DNA from: Cellvibrionales bacterium
GTDB taxonomy: Bacteria > Pseudomonadota > Gammaproteobacteria > Pseudomonadales > JAHEGP01
DNA length: 7,781 nt
Direction of reading: 5' to 3'
NCBI GenBank assembly: GCA_024645065.1
Contig: JAHEGP010000154.1
Span: 1 to 7,781, forward strand
Made by a program: the position numbers and the translations under genes. This document shows, one piece after another, positions 1 through 6,090 of this stretch. The notes under the pieces were generated by a model that saw only the letters and a list, made by a program, of their open reading frames with translations, ran no database searches and was not told where the DNA came from. The first letter of the stretch is position 1. Every line of letters starts with the position of its first letter.

Positions 1-84
1 GTAGAATCAGTCTAAGTCCGACAGACTCCTAGCCGGCGTCATTGCCGTCGTATCCATCGGATTCCAGACCTTGCACTGTTACCC

Positions 85-99
85 AAGGAGCCCTGAGTG
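85..99 (+). promoter_or_regulatory. Ribosome binding site and GTG start of hemB
   Basis: A near-perfect Shine-Dalgarno sequence, AAGGAG (85-90), lies six bases before a GTG codon at 97-99. This decides the hemB start. The remaining leader (1-84) shows no convincing sigma-70 promoter and no recognisable gene tail. It holds only a weak AGTCT/AGACT inverted repeat at 9-13 and 23-27. Confidence 0.8.
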
Positions 100-1074
100 A
101 ACACTCCCGGCCAATTTCGGTTTCGTCGCTTGCGCAGGAGCGACTCGCTGCGCAGGCTGGTACGCGAGACCCGTTTGCATGTCGACGATTTTATACTGCC
201 ATTATTTGTGGAGGAGGGCATCGATGAGCCGGTGCCGATCGCCAGTATGCCCGGTGTTGTGCGTCATACCGAGGAGGGGTTGGCCCAGGCCGTGCAGCGC
301 GCATGGGCGTCGGGGATCAAGGCGGTCATATTGTTTGGTGTCTCCCGCCATAAGGATGGGCAAGGCTCCGACACCTGGTCCCGGCAGGGGTTAATGGCGC
401 GCAGTATTGCGACGGCCAAGGCGGCGCAACCTCAAATGGTGGTAATCAGTGACAATTGTTTCTGCGAATATACGGATCATGGTCATTGCGGCGTGGTGGT
501 CGAGGATGATGTAGACAATGATGCCACCCTCGCCAACCTTGCGCGTCAGGCGGTGGTTGCGGCAGAGGCTGGGGTGGACATGATCGCCCCCTCGGGGATG
601 ATGGACGGTACGGTCGGTGTGTTGCGAGAAGCACTCGATGGCGCCGGTTTTCAGCACATACCAATCATGTCATATTCAAGCAAATTCGCCTCGGCTTTTT
701 ACGGCCCGTTTCGAGATGCGGTAGATAGTAGCTTCAAGGGGAGCCGCGACACCTATCAAATGGATGTTGCCAATGGTCGCGAAGCGCTGGCCGAATCGTT
801 GCGGGACGAGCAGGAGGGCGCCGACATCCTGATGGTCAAGCCGGGCATTGCCTTTCTCGATGTGCTGCACGGTATTCGTCAGCGCAGCTCCCGTCCGCTG
901 GCGGTCTATCAGGTGAGTGGAGAATACGCCATGATCAAAGCAGCCGCAGCGGCCGGGGTAATCGACGAGCGAGCCGTAGTGATGGAGTCCCTCGGGGCGT
1001 TCAAGCGAGCCGGTGCAGACCTTATCATTACCTATTTCGCCGAGCAGGCGGCTGGCTGGCTGCAGCAGGGCTGA
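97..1074 (+). CDS. hemB: Delta-aminolevulinic acid dehydratase (porphobilinogen synthase), zinc-type
   Basis: This cytosolic enzyme joins two 5-aminolevulinate molecules into porphobilinogen, the first common step of tetrapyrrole (haem) synthesis. The 325-residue product has the normal family length. The two active-site lysines are visible: K196 in MSYSSKFAS and the Schiff-base lysine K248 in ILMVKPG. The metal loop is CFCEYTDHGHC, giving Cys121, Cys123 and Cys131 with the 2 and 8 residue spacing of the zinc-binding triad of E. coli and yeast enzymes. Pseudomonas aeruginosa-type magnesium enzymes lack these cysteines. The start is GTG at 97, chosen because AAGGAG at 85-90 sits six bases upstream and the protein then begins where the family does. 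No ATG fits this frame and ribosome site. A 7-bp hairpin follows the stop. The upstream gene is outside the window. The identification is very secure. Confidence 0.97.
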   Translation: MNTPGQFRFRRLRRSDSLRRLVRETRLHVDDFILPLFVEEGIDEPVPIASMPGVVRHTEEGLAQAVQRAWASGIKAVILFGVSRHKDGQGSDTWSRQGLMARSIATAKAAQPQMVVISDNCFCEYTDHGHCGVVVEDDVDNDATLANLARQAVVAAEAGVDMIAPSGMMDGTVGVLREALDGAGFQHIPIMSYSSKFASAFYGPFRDAVDSSFKGSRDTYQMDVANGREALAESLRDEQEGADILMVKPGIAFLDVLHGIRQRSSRPLAVYQVSGEYAMIKAAAAAGVIDERAVVMESLGAFKRAGADLIITYFAEQAAGWLQQG

Positions 1075-1083
1075 CGCTTATGC

Positions 1084-1104
1084 CGCCGGGGTGACATCCC
1101 GGCG
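1084..1104 (+). terminator. Hairpin after hemB, possible terminator
   Basis: CGCCGGG (1084-1090) and CCCGGCG (1098-1104) form a perfect 7-bp GC-rich stem with a 7-base loop, starting ten bases after the hemB stop. No T-run follows directly; the next bases are ATCTGG. It is therefore either a weak terminator or an mRNA 3'-end stabiliser rather than a textbook intrinsic terminator. Confidence 0.4.
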
Positions 1105-1210
1105 ATCTGGTTCACAAATTTCATTTTCTTGGGTTGCCGTGTTGACGCGGCGACTACATTGGCTGACGGGCTTTGCTAAGCTACTCATACCATGCCCGGA
1201 GACGCGGTGA

Positions 1211-1903
1211 ATGCAAGTTAGTGAAATTAGCGAACTCGACTCGACTGAAATCGATTCCTTCCTCGGCCGTATACCGCTTTACCGTGAAATTCGCTCCCGC
1301 GATGCCGAGCAGTTTGAGCGCCTGATGCGGTTTTCGAGACGGGTTGAGATGGAGCCCGGCGAGTTGATTATGCGGCGTGGCGACAAGGGTAGCTGGCTGT
1401 ATTTCCTGCTGGTCGGCCAATTGGCGGTGTTCGCCGCTAACGGAGACCCGGAGGAAGTTCCACTCAACTATATCAGCCCCGGCGAGATGTTTGGTGACCT
1501 GGCGTTGTTGGGTAGCTTCGAGCGCAGGGTCACGGTTCGCACCGATCGCAATGCCCGTCGAGCCGTTCTGTTGGCCACCGACTTCGGCTGTTTTGGTCGT
1601 TTGACCGATTTTGCCCTGGTCTCCCTCCAGACCAAACTGGCCTTTTATCGCCTGATCGCCAAGGGCATCCGCTGGCGGCTTGAATTGAAGAAGATGGAGC
1701 AGCCAGATCATCCCCTGGCGCTGAAGACCAGCGCAGTGTCGATCTTTGAAGGTAAAACCGATTCCGAGGAGGAATTGCAATTTCTCCATCGCCACGCCTG
1801 TGAATTGGCGGGCATCCTGACCGGCTGGCATGGCGATATGTCGAGGCCGGATATGCTCGGCTACAGCGCAGCCCGGATTGATCGCGCCGTTTTCTCCGTA
1901 TAG
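1211..1903 (+). CDS. Stand-alone cyclic-nucleotide-binding-domain protein (CAP/CRP effector-domain family)
   Basis: The 230-residue protein has a CAP-type beta-roll at about residues 17-130. Family marks are the GELIMRRGDKGSWLYFLLVGQLAVF stretch (broadly residues 50-74) and the phosphate-binding cassette FGDLALLG..ERRVTV (residues 94-109). The cassette is unorthodox. The usual GE is GD (95-96), Arg105 is kept, but the small residues that normally follow it are Arg-Val. Cyclic nucleotide binding is therefore uncertain. A helix rich in Arg and Leu follows (about 139-162, ending IRWRLELKKME). No helix-turn-helix follows, so this is probably not a DNA-binding regulator. The 60-residue C-terminal tail matches nothing I know. 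The start is ATG 1211 with GGAG at 1198-1201, nine bases upstream. The gene lies 136 bp after hemB on the same strand and converges with the next gene. Its role is unknown; a sensor subunit acting by protein contact is one possibility. Confidence 0.85.
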   Translation: MQVSEISELDSTEIDSFLGRIPLYREIRSRDAEQFERLMRFSRRVEMEPGELIMRRGDKGSWLYFLLVGQLAVFAANGDPEEVPLNYISPGEMFGDLALLGSFERRVTVRTDRNARRAVLLATDFGCFGRLTDFALVSLQTKLAFYRLIAKGIRWRLELKKMEQPDHPLALKTSAVSIFEGKTDSEEELQFLHRHACELAGILTGWHGDMSRPDMLGYSAARIDRAVFSV

Positions 1904-1912
1904 AGCCCTGGC

Positions 1913-1958
1913 TGTCAGCCGCATTCTGCTGCTGACAATCCGGGGAGACCCCGAGTTT
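1913..1958. terminator. Hairpins in the convergent gap, likely transcription end zone
   Basis: Two inverted repeats lie between the two convergent genes that end at 1903 (+) and 2037 (-). TGTCAGC (1913-1919) pairs with GCTGACA (1931-1937), a perfect 7-bp stem with an 11-base loop. CGGGG (1941-1945) pairs with CCCCG (1949-1953) around AGA and is followed by AGTTT. The T-tract is short, so the terminator call rests mostly on position between facing genes. Nothing else is evident in 1904-2036. Confidence 0.4.
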
Positions 1959-2036
1959 ACCCCAGGGCAACCCAGGCCCCAGCGGACTACGTCAGCGCAG
2001 CCTGAGGTGAGCCCGAATTAAACCGGGGTGCGCTGC

Positions 2037-2393
2037 CTAGTCCAGCGATACGCGATCACGCAATAGTTCGAACAGGCTGTCATTGATGCCGTCGATGGCG
2101 CGCAATTGGTCAATCGATTCAAAAGGCCTGGCGCTGATGATGCGTTCGGCCAGCACCGCGCCGACTTTTGGCAGGGTCTGGATCGCGGGTTTTGTCGCCG
2201 AATTAAGGCCCACCGGGGCAGCTGGCAAGCTGTTGCCAGCGCCTTGCCCCTCGAGGATTTTCTCCATTCGCTCCACCAGCCGGATCAGCTCCATTTTGAT
2301 ATTCCGTTGGCGTTGGTTGGCCTCCAGCATATCCTGGTGCAGGGTCCACAGCAGCCAGACAATTGCAGCGAGTATCAAGACGACCAGGAACAT
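2037..2393 (-). CDS. Small membrane-anchored helix-hairpin-helix protein
   Basis: The 118-residue product starts with a hydrophobic segment (residues 2-16, FLVVLILAAIVWLLW) with no signal-peptidase site evident, so it is probably a membrane anchor. A charged helical stretch follows (about 19-48, likely coiled coil), then a Gly/Pro/Ala linker (49-70). The C-terminal part resembles the ComEA-type helix-hairpin-helix fold, with hairpins at LPKVG (74-78) and IDGIND (100-105) and the linking segment ARPFESIDQL. Such domains bind DNA backbone non-specifically in ComEA and repair proteins. Here the second hairpin is divergent and DNA binding is not assured. ComEA itself has a signal peptide or anchor and a similar C-terminal domain, but no competence genes are nearby. 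The start is supported by GGAGGA at 2401-2406, seven bases upstream. The gene lies 184 bp downstream of the lytic transglycosylase gene on the same strand. Function is unknown. Confidence 0.82.
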   Translation of the reverse strand: MFLVVLILAAIVWLLWTLHQDMLEANQRQRNIKMELIRLVERMEKILEGQGAGNSLPAAPVGLNSATKPAIQTLPKVGAVLAERIISARPFESIDQLRAIDGINDSLFELLRDRVSLD

Positions 2394-2400
2394 TTGACTA

Positions 2401-2406
2401 TCCTCC
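2401..2406 (-). promoter_or_regulatory. Strong ribosome binding site of the helix-hairpin-helix gene
   Basis: On the minus strand GGAGGA (2406 down to 2401) lies seven bases before the ATG whose first base is 2393. This supports both the start and the reality of this small gene. A possible -10 element, TAGACT, lies at 2503-2498 on the minus strand, but I see no good -35 partner at normal spacing. Confidence 0.65.
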
Positions 2407-2457
2407 GAAACGGGTAACAGGATTGCCCGTGTGTAAGCCCAACGAGATTTTTCACCG

Positions 2458-2476
2458 CCTGTGCAGGTCGCACAGG
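2458..2476. repeat. Perfect 7-bp inverted repeat between two minus-strand genes
   Basis: CCTGTGC (2458-2464) and GCACAGG (2470-2476) flank a 5-base loop. The stem lies in the 184-bp gap between the end of the lytic transglycosylase gene and the start of the helix-hairpin-helix gene. No T-run follows on either strand, so it is not a classical terminator. It could be an mRNA stem or an operator. The rest of the gap holds no gene that I can support. Confidence 0.5.
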
Positions 2477-2577
2477 GTTGAGCTTCAGGGCAAGCTTAGT
2501 CTAGCGTGTTGCCCGGGAGAACAAAAGCCATGCTCGGCAGCGCAATAAAGGAAAGGCTGGCAATGCCTGCAATCGCG

Positions 2578-3168
2578 CTACAAATCGCCGGCAATCCAGT
2601 AGCCGTACCAGGCATTCATCACCAGCTCGGGATACCAGGTTTTGCCAACGCTGCCGTTATAGCGCGCCAGGGCTTTGGTCAGGTTACCCTTTTCTCGCGC
2701 CAGGTAAAACTGCAGGATGCGACACCCATAACGCAGGTTGGTATCCAGCTCAGTCAGGTTGTCGCTCGGGCGGCCAATTTCGTTTTTCCAGAATGGCATG
2801 ACCTGCATCAAACCCTGGGCGCCGACGCGAGATACGGCATAACGGTCGAATCGACTTTCGACCTGTATCAGTGCCAGTACCAGGTCGGGCTTGAGTTGAG
2901 CGGCGCTGGCTTCCCGGTGCACTGCCTTGAGCAACTGCAGTCGTTCCGACGGGTCCGGAATGAAGCGCTGCAGGCGCGCTGACATATCGACCAGCCAGAC
3001 TTCTGCGTCGTAACGATCCTCAAAGCTATGGGCATCATCAATAGCTTGCTCGAGGAAGGCGCGCAGTTGACCCTGCTCATCATCTGATTTTTGAGTAGTA
3101 GTAGAAGCGATAGAGGTCGGCGCCAACAAGAGGCTAACGACAGAGAGCAGGATCGCGGTTTTTTTCAT
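2578..3168 (-). CDS. Small secreted lytic transglycosylase (SLT domain)
   Basis: Lytic transglycosylases cut the MurNAc-GlcNAc bond of peptidoglycan in the periplasm, forming 1,6-anhydro ends. The 196-residue precursor begins with a signal peptide: KK, then a hydrophobic core, with probable cleavage near residues 21-23 (SIAS). There is no lipobox cysteine. The N-terminal half (25-90) is helical and charged. The SLT domain follows at about 90-185 with its hallmark residues: catalytic Glu104 in LIQVESRFD, GLMQVMP (119-125), NLRYGCRIL (144-152) and ARYNGS (168-173). It is smaller than Slt70 or MltC and best compares to the minimal SLT proteins common near proS. The minus-strand start has only a weak upstream GGG, 11 bases away. 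The gene begins 51 bp downstream of proS on the same strand, so co-transcription is likely. The precise paralogue name cannot be assigned. Confidence 0.92.
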   Translation of the reverse strand: MKKTAILLSVVSLLLAPTSIASTTTQKSDDEQGQLRAFLEQAIDDAHSFEDRYDAEVWLVDMSARLQRFIPDPSERLQLLKAVHREASAAQLKPDLVLALIQVESRFDRYAVSRVGAQGLMQVMPFWKNEIGRPSDNLTELDTNLRYGCRILQFYLAREKGNLTKALARYNGSVGKTWYPELVMNAWYGYWIAGDL

Positions 3169-3219
3169 GCTGGCGCGTACCCTTGGGGCTAGGTAATGGG
3201 CTGGAGGCTCCCTGGCAGT

Positions 3220-4959
3220 TTAGCTCACGGTCGATGGGGCTGCCCCTTCGCTCAAGCGATCAGCAATAAAATCCAGGGCCTGGTCGAGTTTCAGCGCCTG
3301 CTTTTCGCTGTCCTGCCGGCCTTTGTATTCGATCTGCTTCTCCTTCAGGCCCCGATCTCCTATCACCAGTTGATGGGGAATCCCGATTAACTCCATATCG
3401 GCAAACTTGACCCCGGGTCGCTCCTTGCGATCGTCCAGTAGAACATCGTAACCGCGTTCGCGCAGCTGCTGATAAAGCGCTTCGGCGGCTTCTGCGACGG
3501 CCTCGGATTTGTGCATGTTGAGCGGGATGACCACCAGTTCGAACGGAGCGATACTGGCGGGCCAGCAAATGCCGGCAGCATCGTTGTTTTGCTCGATTGC
3601 CGCGGCGACCATGCGCGAAACGCCAATACCATAACAGCCCATGGTCATGAGCTGGTTCTGGCCCTCCTCGTTCTGCACGCTCGCATTCATGGCTTCGCTG
3701 TATTTTGTGCCGAGCTGGAAAATGTGCCCGACTTCGATGCCGCGCTTGATCACCAGTTTGCCCTGGCCGTCGGGACTCGGATCGCCATCGACCACATCCC
3801 GCAAATCGACGGTCTGCCCCACAGTGCAGTCGCGCTCCCAGTTGACGCCCCGGAGGTGGTATCCATCGCGATTGGCGCCGCAGCAAAAGTCGGCGAGCGC
3901 CGCGGCGCTGTGGTCAACCAGGGTGGGAATATCCAGCCCCACCGGGCCTATGGAGCCCGGTGCGCATCCCAGCTTTGCGACAATCGCGGCATCCGCAGCA
4001 AGGCTCAGGGGTTTGGCTACGCCCTCGATTTTTTCCGCCTTGACCTTGTTCAGGCTGTGGTCCCCGCGCAGCACCAGTGCTACCAGGGGTGCGTCCTCGG
4101 TATCGCCATCGACGATCAGGGTTTTGACCAGCTGTTCGGGGGTTGCGCGCAAAAAACCGGAAAGTTGATCGATGCTGTGGATACCCGGCGTCGCTATCTC
4201 CTCCATCACCTGGCCGGGGGCGGGGCGGTTTTCTGCCGGCGCCAGTGCCGCGGCCATTTCAACGTTGGCGGCGTAGTCGCTGTGGTCTGAAAAGGCGATG
4301 GCGTCCTCGCCGGATTCAGCGAGTACATGAAACTCATGTGACGCCTGGCCGCCGATGGAACCGGTGTCGGCAATAACAGCGCGAAACTCCAGTCCGATCC
4401 GTCGCAGAATAGTGCTGTATACCCGGTGCATGACGCGGTAGGTTTGCTGTAACGACTCTTCGCCCAGGTGGAAGGAGTAGGCATCCTTCATAATGAATTC
4501 ACGGGCTCGCATGATACCGAAGCGTGGACGGATTTCGTCGCGAAACTTGGTCTGGATCTGGTAGAAGTTGGCGGGCAACTGGCGATAGCTCACGACTTCG
4601 TTGCGCACCAGGTCGGTGATCACTTCCTCGTGGGTGGGTCCGAGGCAAAACCCTCGCTGGTGACGGTCCTCAACGCGCAGTAACTCCGGGCCGTATTGTT
4701 CCCAGCGCCCGGACTCCTGCCACAGCTCCGCCGGTTGCACCACCGGCATCAGGATTTCCTGGGCGCCGGATGCGTCCATTTCCTGGCGGACAATGTTTTC
4801 GACTTTGCGCAGTACCCGGAGTCCCAGTGGCAGCCAACTGTAGAGCCCCGAGGCAAGTTTTCGAATCATTCCGGCGCGCAGCATCAGGCGATGGCTGATA
4901 ATCTCGGCATCTGCGGGGGTTTCTTTCATGGTCGCTATCAATAACTGGCTGGCGCGCAT
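3220..4959 (-). CDS. proS: Prolyl-tRNA synthetase, bacterial type with editing domain
   Basis: This cytosolic class II enzyme charges tRNA-Pro. The 579-residue length and start (MRASQLLIATMKETPADAE) match the bacterial ProRS architecture of E. coli. Visible landmarks are GPTHEE (107-112), motif 2 FRDEIRPRFG (139-148), MKDAYSF (157-163) and motif 3 GCYGIGVSR (441-449). The inserted YbaK-like editing domain that hydrolyses Ala-tRNA-Pro spans about 225-405. It contains Lys279 (in LVKTLIV), the residue known to matter for editing in E. coli, and the GSIGP loop (335-339). GDPSPDGQG (392-400) and VGHIFQLGTKYSE (410-422) follow. The anticodon-binding domain is about 473-565 with LLDDRKERPGVKFADMELIGIPH inside it (507-529). 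The start is supported by AAGGGA at 4967-4972 with a seven-base spacer. It is divergent from the HIT gene and is probably the first gene of an operon with the lytic transglycosylase. Nothing appears defective. Confidence 0.98.
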   Translation of the reverse strand: MRASQLLIATMKETPADAEIISHRLMLRAGMIRKLASGLYSWLPLGLRVLRKVENIVRQEMDASGAQEILMPVVQPAELWQESGRWEQYGPELLRVEDRHQRGFCLGPTHEEVITDLVRNEVVSYRQLPANFYQIQTKFRDEIRPRFGIMRAREFIMKDAYSFHLGEESLQQTYRVMHRVYSTILRRIGLEFRAVIADTGSIGGQASHEFHVLAESGEDAIAFSDHSDYAANVEMAAALAPAENRPAPGQVMEEIATPGIHSIDQLSGFLRATPEQLVKTLIVDGDTEDAPLVALVLRGDHSLNKVKAEKIEGVAKPLSLAADAAIVAKLGCAPGSIGPVGLDIPTLVDHSAAALADFCCGANRDGYHLRGVNWERDCTVGQTVDLRDVVDGDPSPDGQGKLVIKRGIEVGHIFQLGTKYSEAMNASVQNEEGQNQLMTMGCYGIGVSRMVAAAIEQNNDAAGICWPASIAPFELVVIPLNMHKSEAVAEAAEALYQQLRERGYDVLLDDRKERPGVKFADMELIGIPHQLVIGDRGLKEKQIEYKGRQDSEKQALKLDQALDFIADRLSEGAAPSTVS

Positions 4960-5007
4960 CGCTTGGTCCCTTGTGCCCGGTTTGTCAGGTTGTGTTCGAA
5001 GCGCCGG

Positions 5008-5038
5008 ATTTTACGCTGCTGGCGCAATCCGGTACAGT
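5008..5038. promoter_or_regulatory. Candidate overlapping divergent promoters of proS and the HIT gene
   Basis: In the 108-bp spacer, TTTACG (5010-5015) and TACAGT (5033-5038), separated by 17 bp, make a plausible sigma-70 promoter toward the HIT gene. On the minus strand TAAAAT (5013 down to 5008) is a good -10 toward proS, with only a weak -35 (TGTACC, 5036 to 5031) at 17 bp. The two elements overlap physically, which would make the promoters compete. This is based on consensus matching by eye only. Confidence 0.35.
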
Positions 5039-5067
5039 GCCTCGTCTTTGTTCCAGAGGGTTTGAAT

Positions 5068-5508
5068 ATGTTCGAGTTACATCCTGTGCTTGCTGCCGAC
5101 AGCTGGTATTTGGGCGATTTTCCGTTATCGGCGCTCTTGCTTTCGAAAGATGCCAACTATCCCTGGTTTATTCTGGTGCCGCGTCAGCCGGGGGTCGAAG
5201 AGATTTACCAGCTTGGCGAACAGCAACGTGCTCAGCTGCTCGAAGAATCCTGTTTGTTGGCGGAAGTCCTGCAGCAGGTTTTCCAGGCTGACAAGCTCAA
5301 TATCGCGGCCCTCGGAAACGTAGTGCCGCAATTGCACCTGCATCATATCGTGCGTTTTAACAACGACGTGGCCTGGCCGCGGCCGATATGGGGTGTCGTG
5401 CCGCCGCTCGACTATAGCGAAAGCCAGTTGAATCAGAGTATCGAGCTCGTGCTGGGGGCCCTGTCAGGGCAGGGTTTTCGTGTTCTTGATGGCGATCTTC
5501 CCGGCTAG
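5068..5508 (+). CDS. HIT-family protein with modified histidine triad
   Basis: HIT proteins are nucleotide-binding hydrolases or transferases. The 146-residue protein has the family fold marks: FILVPRQPG (34-42), then EIYQL (45-49), a helix, then the signature NVVPQLHLHHIVRF (84-97). In the usual His-x-His-x-His motif the second His is the nucleophile. Here the first position is Gln88, while His90 and His92 are kept. A WP.P.WG segment (103-109) follows, which I recall from the same proteobacterial subgroup. The chosen ATG at 5068 has AGAGGG at 5055-5060, seven bases upstream, and gives the family-typical MFELHPVLAADSW start. An in-frame extension to 4963 would run through the promoter region and proS start and is unlikely. 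The gene is divergent from proS. The substrate is unknown. Confidence 0.92.
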   Translation: MFELHPVLAADSWYLGDFPLSALLLSKDANYPWFILVPRQPGVEEIYQLGEQQRAQLLEESCLLAEVLQQVFQADKLNIAALGNVVPQLHLHHIVRFNNDVAWPRPIWGVVPPLDYSESQLNQSIELVLGALSGQGFRVLDGDLPG

Positions 5509-5511
5509 GCG

Positions 5512-5526
5512 CAGGGAAATACCCTG
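5512..5526 (+). terminator. Short hairpin just after the HIT gene
   Basis: CAGGG (5512-5516) and CCCTG (5522-5526) form a 5-bp stem around AAATA, four bases after the stop codon. It is followed by TAATTGCAGCGTTTT rather than a direct T-run, so it is at best a weak terminator. Confidence 0.3.
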
Positions 5527-5537
5527 TAATTGCAGCG

Positions 5538-5549
5538 TTTTCGCGAAAA
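5538..5549. repeat. Perfect palindrome TTTTCGCGAAAA upstream of the HU-like gene
   Basis: This 12-bp sequence equals its own reverse complement. It lies about 140 bp before the HU-like start and upstream of an AT-rich stretch that probably contains the promoter. The position suits a dimeric regulator site, but no specific regulator can be named from sequence alone. Confidence 0.55.
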
Positions 5550-5563
5550 GACCCTGGATCGAC

Positions 5564-5621
5564 TTGTATTATAGGGTTTTATGAAATATACCTTATAACA
5601 GCCAGTGTTTAAGCCTATAAA
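5564..5621 (+). promoter_or_regulatory. AT-rich promoter region of the HU-like gene with inverted repeat
   Basis: This stretch is clearly more AT-rich than its surroundings. Candidate -10 elements are TATACC (5587-5592, 17 bp after TTGTAT at 5564-5569), TATAAC (5594-5599) and TATAAA (5616-5621). No pair is near consensus at both boxes. TTATAGGG (5569-5576) and CCTTATAA (5591-5598) form an imperfect inverted repeat, 7 of 8 positions matching, across a 14-bp AT spacer, so any of these promoters would overlap it. Confidence 0.4.
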
Positions 5622-5688
5622 AAAAGCACTCGAGTCTTAAACGCCGGTGGGGTACACGTTAAAAATGCTCAACACAGGAATCATGGGT

Positions 5689-6072
5689 ATGGTTGTAAAA
5701 AAGAAAGCGGTTGCCAGGCCTCAAGGCGCCACGGCAGTCAAGAAAGCTCCGGCTCTGAAAGATAAAATGACCAAGGCGCAGATGCTGACCGCCATTTCTG
5801 ATAACACGGGTCTTACCAAGGTCCAGGTTGGTTCTGTGCTGGACGAGCTGGAGTCGCTCGTTGATCGCAGTATTCGCAAGCGCGGTGTGGGCGAGTTCAC
5901 CCTGCCCGGATTGCTCAAGATCAGCACGGTGAAAAGGCCGGCGAAAAAAGCGCGCAAGAACGTCCCTAATCCATTCAAGCCGGGCGAGCTGATGGATGTT
6001 GCTGCCAAGCCAGCATCGATCCAGGTAAAAATCCGCCCCCTGAAAAAACTGAAGGAATACGCAGCAGAATAA
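5689..6072 (+). CDS. Histone-like HU-family DNA-binding protein with lysine-rich N-terminus
   Basis: HU-family proteins are nucleoid proteins that bend DNA as dimers. From ATG 5689 the product is 127 residues, longer than the usual 90 for HU. Residues 1-26 are a Lys/Ala-rich tail (MVVKKKAVARPQ...VKKAPALKDK). The HU fold starts at MTKAQMLTAISDNTGLTK (27-44). GVGEF (66-70) and the beta-arm region follow, with NPFKPGE (94-100) where HU has Asn-Pro-x-Thr-Gly. Pro95 would be the DNA-intercalating proline. The arm is very basic (KRPAKKARK, 82-90). ATG 5689 has AGGA at 5676-5679 nine bases upstream. ATG 5683 is only three bases from it, and an upstream ATG at 5665 and GTG at 5647 lack a site. It most resembles the gammaproteobacterial HU-related group rather than HupA, HupB or IHF. 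It has its own AT-rich leader. The target DNA is unknown. Confidence 0.88.
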   Translation: MVVKKKAVARPQGATAVKKAPALKDKMTKAQMLTAISDNTGLTKVQVGSVLDELESLVDRSIRKRGVGEFTLPGLLKISTVKRPAKKARKNVPNPFKPGELMDVAAKPASIQVKIRPLKKLKEYAAE

Positions 6073-6090
6073 AGCCTGCATATCCTGGCG

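Noticed and set aside
1..96. Tail of an upstream gene ending at TAA 13-15 or TAG 30-32
   Set aside because: Only 4 to 9 codons would be present and they match nothing I can identify, so it cannot be supported.
1142..1190. Promoter for the cyclic-nucleotide-binding protein gene starting from TTGACG (1142-1147)
   Set aside because: The -35 is good, but no acceptable -10 lies 15 to 19 bases downstream. The gene may be read from hemB or from a non-consensus promoter.
1181..1924. Long minus-strand open frame (247 codons) opposite the cyclic-nucleotide-binding protein gene
   Set aside because: It mirrors the real gene almost exactly. The protein shows no family motif, and the + strand frame has clear CAP-domain homology.
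2506..2982. Plus-strand open frame of 158 codons over the lytic transglycosylase gene
   Set aside because: It is the complement of an SLT-domain gene with signal peptide and catalytic Glu. The plus-strand protein has no family features.
3511..4290. Plus-strand open frame of 259 codons inside proS
   Set aside because: It is antisense to a fully conserved ProRS region, has no recognisable domain, and is a side effect of codon bias in a GC-rich gene.
4963..5067. N-terminal extension of the HIT protein to an upstream GTG/ATG-like start
   Set aside because: The extension covers the divergent promoter spacer and the proS ribosome site. ATG 5068 has a proper ribosome site and the family-typical N-terminus.
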